Shown: positions 1-5,580, numbered from the stretch's first letter. The stretch is 5,580 nt of DNA from Candidatus Latescibacterota bacterium (GCA_018667995.1 JABIQT010000172.1:1-5580); one strand, 5' to 3'. Program-made: numbers and translations. The notes: generated by a model not told the origin, from the sequence alone.

Positions 1-1
1 A

Positions 2-226
2 ATCATATCGGTCACAGATGACGGACCGGGGATTCCACCTGAATACCATGGCCGGGTATTCGACAAATACTTTCAGATTAGCAAAGGGACCCCAGGAAAG
101 CAGTTCGGCGTAGGACTGGGATTGACCTTCTGCCGCATGGCCGTCGAAGCCCAGGGCGGCAAGATATGGGTTGAGAGCTGTGAATCCCATGGCTCGAAAT
201 TCAGTGTGTCGCTGTCGGCTGCGTGA
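2..226 (+). CDS. Sensor histidine kinase, C-terminal fragment (5' end outside window)
   Basis: This is the ATP-binding end of a two-component sensor kinase; the sensor and phosphoacceptor-histidine parts lie left of the window, so the signal is unknown. The frame is open from base 2 and gives 74 residues before TGA. Visible motifs are the G1 box DDGPGIP (fragment residues 6-12), an F box around FDKYFQ (20-25) and the glycine-rich G2 box GVGLGLTFCRMAVEAQGG (36-53), followed by a terminal strand ending FSVSLSAA. This order and spacing are those of HATPase_c in HisKA-type kinases, where these boxes bind ATP and form the lid. The protein ends right after the catalytic domain, so no receiver domain is fused at this end. 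No response regulator gene follows, so any partner is upstream or elsewhere. The family call is secure; the specific gene cannot be named. Confidence 0.88.
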   Translation: MISVTDDGPGIPPEYHGRVFDKYFQISKGTPGKQFGVGLGLTFCRMAVEAQGGKIWVESCESHGSKFSVSLSAA

Positions 227-260
227 AGAGACTGCTACCTGCAACGCCCAAGGCCGACAC

Positions 261-274
261 CGTGGATCTCCACG
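261..274. repeat. Short dyad (6-bp arms, 2-base centre)
   Basis: CGTGGA and TCCACG are exact reverse complements around a central TC, 35 bases after the kinase stop. The 2-base centre is too tight for a stable RNA loop and there is no T-run after it, so an operator-like protein site is as plausible as a hairpin. A dyad this short can arise by chance. Confidence 0.25.
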
Positions 275-773
275 ACTCAGATGTTTGCTCGACCCACACG
301 AATCACGCCAGAGGATTCTTCGAGGAGAGCCCAATTCCATGTGCATATTGTTGGTGTGGGCTATCTTGGCCTACCTCGGGGCCCTACTTGCTCAGCAATC
401 CTTAAAATACCAGAAAGTCATAGAACTCGTAAATCCTCTATCGCCGTTTCGTGTTTAGAGGACCGGCTCTGCTTCCCCGCTTCCACCTCTGTTCGCTCCT
501 CCATAGAGTCATAGATGTTCCGATTTCCCCTCTCGCTTGAATTCCAATGAGCCGGCACCTACTTGGCTGACGGTCAAAACCCCGGAAACTCTAGAATGTA
601 CGACCAGTATAGTCTGGCACAATTCCCCAAACCACCCTATTTCATGTGAGGTCACTGCGAACTGAATCATATAAATGTTCGAAGGATCTCAGATTTCAGT
701 ACAAGCGTGAATCTGGACCGCAGGCCCGATGCAAACAATAGTCAGTTTCAACTCACGATAGACTCTTGACCCA

Positions 774-780
774 AAGGAAA
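774..780 (+). promoter_or_regulatory. Ribosome binding site of the radical SAM gene
   Basis: AAGGAAA lies upstream of two adjacent start codons, GTG at 783 and ATG at 786. The GGA core (776-778) is 7 bases from the ATG but only 4 from the GTG, so the spacing favours the ATG at 786 as the true start. Confidence 0.6.
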
Positions 781-785
781 TAGTG

Positions 786-1892
786 ATGCTAACGCCAGTG
801 GATTTTGATGAGGCGCCTTTTCTGGTAATCTGGGAAGTGACCCGAAGCTGCGGCCTGGCGTGCAGACATTGTCGCGCGGAGGCTATTGATCTACGACACC
901 CCGACGAACTTACCCTGGATGAAGGTAAGGCCCTTCTTGATGACATAGTCCGCATGGGCACGCCCATTGTCGTGCTCACTGGCGGAGATCCACTGCAGCG
1001 TGAAGATCTCGAACTCCTCATCGCATACGGTAAACAGATCGGTCTGAGAATGGCAACAATTCCGGCCGCCACTCCCAGATTGACACGGGACAGGGTCACC
1101 TCTTTACGCGATGTAGAGTTGAATCAGATGGCGTTGAGTCTTGACGGATGTACCGCGCAGAAACACGACGATTTTAGACGTGTAGAAGGCTCATTTGAAA
1201 AAACGATGGAAGCAGCAGCCTGGGCCAGAGAGCTCGGTGTACCTCTACAAATCAACACCGTCCTCGGCGAGTGGAACTATGATGATTTTGATGCCCTCGC
1301 CGAACTTGTACAATCTTTGGGTATTGTATTTTGGGAGGTTTTCTTCCTAGTACCAACCGGGCGAGGTTCTGAACTACAGGGATGCAGTGCAGAGCAATTC
1401 GAGAATCTCTTCGGTCGGCTACATCAGCTGTCGCAAGATGTGTCCTTCGTGGTCAAAGTCACGGAGGCTCCCCACTACAGGCGATTCGTTTCCCAACAAC
1501 AGAACGGTGACGAGACAGCAGGCGGTAAGAAACAGTCTTCAACACACCCTGGGGGACATCACGGCCACGGCCACGGCGGCGCCCTCACGGTCACCCGCCA
1601 GGGCGTCAACGCAGGCAAAGGCTTCTGTTTTGTTGATCACGTAGGCGAAGTGCATCCCAGCGGTTTCTTACCCATTATCACAGATAACGTGCGCGCGACC
1701 TCAATCATCGATACGTACCGGCAGTCGCCTATTTTCAAGGAATTGCGCAATCCGGACCTTCTAAAGGGGCGGTGTGGGCAGTGCGAGTTTCGGATGAATT
1801 GCGGGGGCTCCCGCGCCAGAGCATTTGCGCTTACCGGTGACTATCTGGCAGAAGATCCATGCTGCTCGTATATACCGGAGGGCAGTCTTTGA
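786..1892 (+). CDS. Radical SAM/SPASM domain protein (TIGR04053-like)
   Basis: This 368-residue protein cleaves S-adenosylmethionine at a [4Fe-4S] cluster to start radical chemistry; its substrate is unknown. Residues 22-29 carry the CxxxCxxC cluster motif (CGLACRHC) after WEVTRS, and 66-69 are the GGDP motif of the SAM-binding strand. The C-terminal third has Cys281, then CGQC (330-333), Cys339 and a Cys359-Cys360 pair, as expected for a SPASM domain binding extra Fe-S clusters. The overall pattern resembles the TIGR04053 group and is related to AhbC/AhbD/NirJ heme-pathway enzymes and peptide-modifying SPASM proteins. Between the core and SPASM (about 240-266) is a polar linker ending in a run of alternating His and Gly. 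The ATG at 786 is preferred over the GTG at 783 because of RBS spacing. It converges with the protoporphyrinogen oxidase gene, 18 bases away stop to stop, which hints at tetrapyrrole metabolism. No signal peptide is seen, so it is probably cytoplasmic. Confidence 0.93.
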   Translation: MLTPVDFDEAPFLVIWEVTRSCGLACRHCRAEAIDLRHPDELTLDEGKALLDDIVRMGTPIVVLTGGDPLQREDLELLIAYGKQIGLRMATIPAATPRLTRDRVTSLRDVELNQMALSLDGCTAQKHDDFRRVEGSFEKTMEAAAWARELGVPLQINTVLGEWNYDDFDALAELVQSLGIVFWEVFFLVPTGRGSELQGCSAEQFENLFGRLHQLSQDVSFVVKVTEAPHYRRFVSQQQNGDETAGGKKQSSTHPGGHHGHGHGGALTVTRQGVNAGKGFCFVDHVGEVHPSGFLPIITDNVRATSIIDTYRQSPIFKELRNPDLLKGRCGQCEFRMNCGGSRARAFALTGDYLAEDPCCSYIPEGSL

Positions 1893-1910
1893 GGTTACTC
1901 GGATGCGGGA

Positions 1911-3362
1911 TTATTTTAATCGATCCAGAATCTGTTCTACAGCTGCCTCGCCGGAATGCACACAGTCCGGCATACCAATACCCGAGTACGCATTGCCGAT
2001 GACGGCCAGACCCGTGTGCTTTGCCACGTATTCTTGGATACGAGCCACGTCAGCCAGATGATTTACCGGATACTGAGGCATGGACGCGGGATGCCGGGAG
2101 ATTGACGTGAAGAGTGGTTTGGCCCGGATTGCCAGAATATCTTCCAGGTCTGTCTGAACAATCTTCAGCAATTCATTATCGTCGAGATCCACAAGATGCT
2201 TCTGCGTCGCGCCACCCACAAACGCCCGTAACAACGCATGTCCTTCCGGGGCGCGATCCGCGAATTTGATGCTGCTAAATGAGCACGCAATCAGACTTCG
2301 CTTCTCAATAGCCGGCACGACGAAGCCAAAGCCATCAAGTGGATGCGGCACGTCTTCTCTTCTGTAAGCCAGGTTTACGACGAGAGATGAGGCATAGGGT
2401 ATGTCGCTCAGATGCGTGGCGAGTTCGGTGTCGAGTTCACTCAGTAACTCCGCCGCGCGATAGGCCGGCACTGCTACCATAACCGAATCTGCGGTATGGA
2501 TGCTGTGATCAGCCATTTCGACCTGCCAGGCATTCTCCTGACGCCGGACCTTCAAGACGGTCTGTCCGGTTTCCACCAGCCCCTCCGGCATCCTATCCAT
2601 AATGGCATCTACAATAGTCTGCATGCCACGATCGAACGATACCATCTGACTGTATCGTGCGCCGCCGTCCGCTTTTCCGCTGACTTTGCCCCTGGATCTC
2701 TTCGCCATGGCCCTTCGTTCTGACCACATCGCTTTGATGATGCTTCGGTGCTTTGTTTCCATCTCCAGGAAACGGGGCATAGTAGCCCGCAGGCTGAGTG
2801 TTTGGGGATCAGCTGTGTAGATGCCACCTACGAGGGGTTGAGCGATTCGTTCAAGAGCCTCCCTGCCCAGGCGCCGCGTCACAAAGGAAGCCAGACTCTC
2901 GTCATCCAGAACGGGGCCACGAGGAAGAAAGAGATCGATTCCCATCCGAAGTTTTCCTGGCCACGTGAACAGGCGGGACGTCACGAATGGTAGGAATTTC
3001 GTGGGCGCCAACATCAAAAATCCTTCAGGGATGGGATGTAGACGACCTTGAGACAGGATGTAGGATCTACGAAATGTGCCGTTGGTTGGAATGACGTTCT
3101 TTTCAATCCCGAGGCGCCGACAGAGGGCAAGCGCCCACGGTTTCGTGGACAAAAACGAATCCGGACCGTACTCAATCAGGAACCCGTCCTGTTCGCTGGT
3201 ATTTATGGTGCCGCCCACGCGATCGCCAGCTTCCACCAGAGACACTTCTATCTGTGGGTGGGAGTCCTTCTGTGCCTCAACAAGCCGATGAGCGGCGCTC
3301 AGGCCGGTTATTCCGCCGCCGATTACGATGACACGATGAGGAGTAGGATGCGTGATATTCAC
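1911..3362 (-). CDS. hemG: Protoporphyrinogen oxidase, oxygen-dependent HemG/HemY type
   Basis: This FAD flavoenzyme takes six electrons from protoporphyrinogen IX to give protoporphyrin IX, the step before ferrochelatase. Homologues in monoderms (HemY/CgoX) oxidise coproporphyrinogen III instead, and sequence alone does not settle the substrate. The 483 residues match the usual 450-490. The N-terminus has the FAD dinucleotide motif VIVIGGGITGL (11-21), followed by VEAGDRVGG (43-51) and YGPDSF (65-70). The middle has the family stretch QPLVGGIYTADP (175-186), and the C-terminus has GNAYSGIGMPDCVHSG (456-471), which closes the FAD site. The start is GTG; no other ATG or GTG lies in frame before an upstream stop, and no clear Shine-Dalgarno precedes it. 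The GTG overlaps the TGA of a small upstream frame (GTGA), so translational coupling is possible. No hemE or hemH gene adjoins it in this window. Confidence 0.95.
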   Translation of the reverse strand: MNITHPTPHRVIVIGGGITGLSAAHRLVEAQKDSHPQIEVSLVEAGDRVGGTINTSEQDGFLIEYGPDSFLSTKPWALALCRRLGIEKNVIPTNGTFRRSYILSQGRLHPIPEGFLMLAPTKFLPFVTSRLFTWPGKLRMGIDLFLPRGPVLDDESLASFVTRRLGREALERIAQPLVGGIYTADPQTLSLRATMPRFLEMETKHRSIIKAMWSERRAMAKRSRGKVSGKADGGARYSQMVSFDRGMQTIVDAIMDRMPEGLVETGQTVLKVRRQENAWQVEMADHSIHTADSVMVAVPAYRAAELLSELDTELATHLSDIPYASSLVVNLAYRREDVPHPLDGFGFVVPAIEKRSLIACSFSSIKFADRAPEGHALLRAFVGGATQKHLVDLDDNELLKIVQTDLEDILAIRAKPLFTSISRHPASMPQYPVNHLADVARIQEYVAKHTGLAVIGNAYSGIGMPDCVHSGEAAVEQILDRLK

Positions 3363-3535
3363 TCGAAGTGGGAAGTTGGAATGATTGGAAAGATCGGGTC
3401 TGATGATTCAACAGTCGCCGGTAGATTGTCGACGCGACACAGGACATCTACAGAAAAGCCAACCTGAATAATCCTATCAAATGCGGTGTCATGGAGTGAA
3501 GTCACATCCGCACAACATTTTGGACAACACAGCAT
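3359..3535 (-). CDS. Candidate Cys-rich small protein, stop overlaps hemG start
   Basis: A 58-codon frame starts at ATG 3535 and ends in TGA at 3361-3359, overlapping the hemG GTG by the four bases GTGA. The first residues are MLCCPKCCADV, which carries a CPKC knuckle-like motif flanked by two more cysteines; another Cys lies near residue 35. A complete zinc ribbon would need a second CxxC pair, which is absent. The frame stays open upstream to about base 3577, but no better ATG or GTG is found there. Support comes from the start-stop overlap and the lack of a separate RBS for hemG. Against it are the weak RBS of this frame, the lack of any family I recognise, and the presence of an AATAAT hexamer at 3534-3539 that could instead be a -10 element. 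If real, it would be co-translated with hemG; no function can be given. Confidence 0.3.
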   Translation of the reverse strand: MLCCPKCCADVTSLHDTAFDRIIQVGFSVDVLCRVDNLPATVESSDPIFPIIPTSHFE

Positions 3536-3687
3536 TATTGACAGGATTTCAATCTCAAAACAGCGTCCAATCCCCCTTCAGCAGTCGGCTATTGGCAATG
3601 CGGTGTTTGAGTCCTGAATAGAGGGCACCAAATCCCGGTACACGGATGTCTCTGTGGTGGAGCACCTTGATGCCGCATGGCGAAACG

Positions 3688-3984
3688 TTACTCGGCTTCG
3701 ACAAGGGCGATCTGTTCGGACTGGACACTACCCATTGGTTCGCCCTGATGCTCATTCAGGCCTTCCACGAACAACTGGGCTTCCTGCTCTGTAAGACCGG
3801 ATTTAAACGTCATTCTGGACTCACGTCCATCACGCATCAACAGCTTTATGGTGATACCAACGTCTGCTGTAGATGGCACAGCATCGATGAAGATACCGTT
3901 GTCATCGCATGGTGTGGAAGTACCCGTATACGTGAATGACGACTGCCGATAACCATCCAAATCCGTCAACGCGACCTTCTCCAT
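3688..3984 (-). CDS. Small protein of unrecognised family, paralogue of its upstream neighbour
   Basis: The product has 98 residues and no family I recognise. It aligns over its whole length with the product of the gene just upstream: 23 identical residues without gaps, including Tyr12, Ser15, Phe17, Gly21, ITI at 44-46, FV at 72-73, QG at 80-81 and PM at 83-84; a two-residue shift adds a shared GIF. The first half is polar and strand-like, and residues 64-79 look like one amphipathic helix (LTEQEAQLFVEGLNEH). There is no signal peptide, membrane segment or metal-binding cluster. The ATG is preceded by TTGAGG (3992-3997) at 7-base spacing. A frame on the opposite strand (3646-3939) is rejected because this one has both an RBS and a paralogue. 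The 26-base gap to the upstream gene implies an operon. No intrinsic terminator is evident after it. Confidence 0.75.
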   Translation of the reverse strand: MEKVALTDLDGYRQSSFTYTGTSTPCDDNGIFIDAVPSTADVGITIKLLMRDGRESRMTFKSGLTEQEAQLFVEGLNEHQGEPMGSVQSEQIALVEAE

Positions 3985-3991
3985 AGGCTTG

Positions 3992-3997
3992 CCTCAA
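3992..3997 (-). promoter_or_regulatory. Ribosome binding site of the second paralogue
   Basis: TTGAGG on the minus strand, with its GAGG core 7 bases before the ATG at 3984. It lies in the 26-base gap after the stop of the first paralogue, so the second gene can start translation independently. Confidence 0.55.
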
Positions 3998-4010
3998 TGT
4001 TAAGCAGTGA

Positions 4011-4301
4011 TCAGATCCCAAGGGGAATTTTTCGGTTCTCTACCGTGTCCATAGGCATTCCCTGACATCTACGCAGTTCCAGAACAAAGTCCTCGGTCTG
4101 CTCACGAGAAAGATCACCAGGCGCAAACGTCCGGACGCAATCTTGACCTTCAAGCGTCCTATGGATGGTAATCTCACAATCGGCCAGATCGGCACTGCTG
4201 AAAATCCCGCCGGTCTGCACCGGTTTCGTTTTCGTGGATCCTGACGACTGGAAATTCGACTTCTTGTATTCCTTTATGTTGGCTAGTACTAACGTCTTCA
4301 T
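4011..4301 (-). CDS. Small protein of unrecognised family, first of a tandem paralogous pair
   Basis: The product has 96 residues from the ATG at 4301. It shares with the downstream gene product the pattern Y..S.F...G at 12-21, a GIF turn, EITI (43-46), an amphipathic helix (LSREQTEDFVLELRRC, 64-79), QGMPM (80-84) and a terminal V....I.L. I do not recognise the family. It is soluble, with no signal peptide or membrane segment. The frame is open far upstream, and an earlier ATG at 4421 would add 40 residues, but the ATG at 4301 is chosen because AAGGTG (4307-4312) precedes it closely, the paralogue starts at the matching position, and a TATAAT promoter element lies between the two possible starts. 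It is the leading gene of a two-gene operon. The three cysteines (42, 55, 79) are not conserved in the paralogue. Confidence 0.75.
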   Translation of the reverse strand: MKTLVLANIKEYKKSNFQSSGSTKTKPVQTGGIFSSADLADCEITIHRTLEGQDCVRTFAPGDLSREQTEDFVLELRRCQGMPMDTVENRKIPLGI

Positions 4302-4306
4302 GGTTT

Positions 4307-4312
4307 CACCTT
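4307..4312 (-). promoter_or_regulatory. Ribosome binding site fixing the start of the first paralogue
   Basis: AAGGTG on the minus strand sits 5 bases before the ATG at 4301. It decides between this start and the longer frame from the ATG at 4421, for which no comparable site is evident. Confidence 0.6.
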
Positions 4313-4340
4313 GTCCTTGAAATGTCAATGAGGTTGCCCG

Positions 4341-4368
4341 ATTATAGACCTCTAAAATATGCGCAAAC
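4341..4368 (-). promoter_or_regulatory. Candidate sigma-70 promoter of the paralogue operon
   Basis: The minus strand reads TATAAT at 4346-4341, a perfect -10 hexamer about 40 bases before the chosen ATG. The -35 region is poor: GTTTGC at 4368-4363 with 16-base spacing is the best I can find. Transcription would begin near 4334, leaving a leader of about 33 bases that contains the AAGGTG site. The weak -35 means an activator may be needed or the match may be chance. Confidence 0.4.
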
Positions 4369-4502
4369 CCGCTAAAGAACAATGTCCAAAATCGGGAAGC
4401 TATCATTCTAGTGTAAAGCATAGGAACTTGGTGTTCAGTATTCTTCCATAGATACTCTTGAATACCATCGGGGATTATGAATCGTAGACGACTAGTCAGA
4501 CA

Positions 4503-4525
4503 GTTAGGCTTGTGTGTATCCTAAC
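4503..4525. repeat. Inverted repeat, 6-bp arms, 11-base loop
   Basis: GTTAGG and CCTAAC can pair as a hairpin about 160 bases before the TATAAT of the paralogue operon. No T-run follows on either strand, so a terminator is unlikely; it could be a regulator site or chance. Confidence 0.2.
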
Positions 4526-4748
4526 GACCGCAATCGCTGGAATGTGGGATTATACGCTAGGGAAATGATCAAACCCATTCCAGTTGCCTCCACTCCTCCT
4601 GACGCCTAAACTGGCTCCGGAGTTGGTTCACCATCGATGTTCTGAACGAGTGGTCGTTACCTCTGATCCGCATAAACTCCGAGGCCGCATCCGGCAACCG
4701 GCAGATACTGATATGGATGATCAACTATTGTTCAAAGTGGGTGCCCGG

Positions 4749-4787
4749 CAGAGGCGATACCTTTCCAGATAGCCATAGGGGCCTCTG
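4749..4787 (-). terminator. Possible hairpin after the right-hand gene
   Basis: CAGAGGC (4749-4755) and GCCTCTG (4781-4787) are exact reverse complements with a 25-base interior, extended by a G-T wobble, and begin 13 bases after the stop of the minus-strand gene at 4800. The position fits an end-of-transcript hairpin, but the loop is long and no T-run follows on the minus strand, so it would not be a classical intrinsic terminator. It could protect the 3' end of the message or be chance. Confidence 0.25.
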
Positions 4788-4799
4788 TGTCTCACCAAG

Positions 4800-5580
4800 T
4801 CATTTCACTTTACTGATGTCGACGCCAAATGGAATAGTGACCCTACGGTCACCCCAATCTCTGATGCCTCTATTGGCCTTCAGCAAGTTCCCGTCTGGGT
4901 GCCAGATTCCAAACCCAACAGCCATTACTTCCAAGTCGGTGGATTGGTCAAACTCGATTGTACTGTAACGCCATAATTTTGTCGGTAAAACTGGCGTGTA
5001 ATCGAATAGTGGAATGGCATTCTGACTGCGGATTTTCCCATTCGAATCATTGAAATGAATGAATATCTGACGCATCTTGTTTTCAGGGCGGTGTCGCAGT
5101 TCCTTCCACCAGAATTCACATTTGATGATTGTTTCTGAATGCGTATATGAGACGAGATACATTTGATAGAGTTCATCGAATCGCAAATCACGCACAACGA
5201 TCTCATTCGCGGATGTATACCGATCGATATCAGAATCACTCCACCATCTTTGGGGATTCGCTTGGGTAAATCTCTCCCGCCACGTTCGTTCACTCACGAA
5301 CTTGGTGAGATTTCGTTCAAATATGACAGAATCACTTATTCGCAAAAGCCGGTTCTCTACCTCGGACACGATCTTGACACCATCTTCTTCTCTCAATCCT
5401 GTGAGCCATGTTCGGAACGCCATCGTTTCTTCATCAAAAGTCGATACGCTCTCGTTTTGCATGGCTACGGTTTTCATCTCGCTTGCGTTGACCGTTTCGA
5501 GAAGCAGATATTCCGACGATAGCACATCATCGAGTCGAGTTACGAATCCATTCGCCCAATCTAACTGGGTACGTGTTATA
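4800..5580 (-). CDS. Unrecognised protein, C-terminal part (5' end outside window)
   Basis: The frame is open from the right edge for 259 residues to TGA at 4802-4800. A GTG at 5525 could serve as a start, but the 18 codons before it read like coding sequence and contain no stop, so the gene is treated as running off the window. I do not recognise the family. The first part is rich in Glu, Asp and Arg and looks helical (for example TFDEETMAFRTWLTGLREED); the middle has several Trp and Tyr residues (NPQRWW, FWWKELRHRP). The last 80 residues look like a beta-sandwich: IFIHFND, LWRYSTIEF, MAVGFGIWHPDGNLL, then RGIRDWGDRRVTIPFG. Similar-looking terminal sandwich domains occur in some bacterial envelope glycosyltransferase-type proteins, but this is a resemblance by eye only. 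No membrane segment is visible in this part. It lies about 500 bases from the paralogue pair on the same strand, so it is probably a separate transcription unit. Confidence 0.72.
   Translation of the reverse strand, partial: ITRTQLDWANGFVTRLDDVLSSEYLLLETVNASEMKTVAMQNESVSTFDEETMAFRTWLTGLREEDGVKIVSEVENRLLRISDSVIFERNLTKFVSERTWRERFTQANPQRWWSDSDIDRYTSANEIVVRDLRFDELYQMYLVSYTHSETIIKCEFWWKELRHRPENKMRQIFIHFNDSNGKIRSQNAIPLFDYTPVLPTKLWRYSTIEFDQSTDLEVMAVGFGIWHPDGNLLKANRGIRDWGDRRVTIPFGVDISKVK

Larger units (their letters stand above)
227..785. other. Intergenic stretch without a convincing gene
   Basis: About 560 bases separate the kinase stop from the radical SAM start. Several short frames cross it, but none has a recognisable domain or good start signals. 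A 60-codon frame begins at a GTG (223-225) that overlaps the kinase stop; it is treated as a weak candidate only. Visible structure includes a 14-base dyad CGTGGATCTCCACG at 261-274 and an inverted repeat TCCTCTA / TAGAGGA at 434-440 and 456-462; neither is followed by a T-run, so neither looks like an intrinsic terminator. A TATAAA hexamer at 670-675 could be a -10 element for the downstream gene, but I see no good -35 at the right distance. The length suggests a long leader, a regulatory region or decayed coding sequence. Confidence 0.6.
4302..4799. other. Mostly non-coding stretch upstream of the paralogue operon
   Basis: About 500 bases lie between the paralogue pair and the right-hand gene. 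The part next to the pair carries its RBS and TATAAT. Further right are an 8-base palindrome GACTAGTC (4490-4497), an inverted repeat GTTAGG / CCTAAC (4503-4508, 4520-4525; 11-base loop) and a longer inverted repeat just after the right-hand gene. Two short minus-strand frames exist (4569-4724, 51 codons from a TTG; 4504-4578, 24 codons from an ATG), and neither is convincing as a gene. No transposase, tRNA or intrinsic terminator with a T-run is seen. Confidence 0.55.

Noticed and set aside
551-640. Possible decayed transposase or element end near 551-640
   Set aside because: Short protein-like strings occur in more than one frame, but there are no terminal inverted repeats, no target duplication and no recognisable transposase motif.
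689-1099. 136-codon minus-strand frame
   Set aside because: It lies antisense to the radical SAM catalytic motifs, is Ser/Arg-rich in the way antisense frames tend to be, and has no domain.
1909-1921. GATTA/TAATC inverted repeat at the end of hemG
   Set aside because: The 5-bp A/T-rich stem is too weak to act as a terminator and lies within the final hemG codons.
3048-3467. 139-codon plus-strand frame
   Set aside because: It is antisense to the N-terminal FAD-binding part of hemG, whose motifs are unmistakable, and has no recognisable domain.
3480-3606. Direct repeat AATGCGGTGT at 3480-3489 and 3597-3606
   Set aside because: Ten-base repeats are expected by chance in a window of this size, and the flanks do not match.
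3646-3939. 97-codon plus-strand frame
   Set aside because: It is antisense to the second paralogue, which has an RBS and a homologous neighbour in matching register.
4302-4421. 40-residue N-terminal extension of the first paralogue from the ATG at 4421
   Set aside because: The internal ATG at 4301 has a good RBS, matches the start of the paralogue, and the TATAAT element lies inside the extension.
4925-5293. 122-codon minus-strand frame and the 119-codon plus-strand frame at 5163-5522
   Set aside because: Both overlap the longer right-hand gene, whose frame is open across the window edge and has a more protein-like composition.

Overview
The window looks like chromosomal DNA from a diderm-type bacterium of moderate GC content. 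The only lineage clues are an oxygen-dependent HemG/HemY-type protoporphyrinogen oxidase and a TIGR04053-like radical SAM/SPASM protein beside it. Both would fit a Nitrospirota- or proteobacteria-like genome, but this is a weak inference and no rRNA or other marker is present. I see no tRNA, rRNA, CRISPR array, intact insertion sequence or attachment site.

Layout. (1) Bases 2-226 (+) are the last 74 codons of a sensor histidine kinase: the end of the HATPase domain, with the G1, F and G2 boxes. (2) Bases 227-785 hold no convincing gene. (3) Bases 786-1892 (+) encode a radical SAM/SPASM protein with a His-rich loop between its two iron-sulfur regions. (4) Bases 1911-3362 (-) encode protoporphyrinogen oxidase (HemG/HemY type), converging on the radical SAM gene with only 18 bases between the stops. 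(5) Its GTG start overlaps the stop of a Cys-rich 58-codon frame (3359-3535, -), a possible coupled upstream gene. (6) Bases 3688-3984 and 4011-4301 (-) are two small genes 26 bases apart. Their products (98 and 96 residues) are recognisably homologous to each other, so this is a tandem duplication of an unrecognised family. Both have Shine-Dalgarno sites, and a perfect TATAAT hexamer lies about 40 bases before the first. (7) Bases 4302-4799 are mostly non-coding with a few weak hairpins. (8) Bases 4800-5580 (-) are the C-terminal part of an unrecognised protein whose reading frame runs off the right edge.

How the parts relate. HemG acts in late heme synthesis. Radical SAM/SPASM proteins include the alternative heme and heme d1 enzymes (AhbC, AhbD, NirJ) and peptide-modifying enzymes, so the pairing hints at tetrapyrrole chemistry. 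The two genes are convergent rather than co-transcribed, so the link rests on position only. The paralogous pair and the right-hand protein cannot be tied to a pathway from the sequence. The least explained items are the duplicated small-protein pair, the Cys-rich frame coupled to hemG, and the His-rich insertion in the radical SAM protein.
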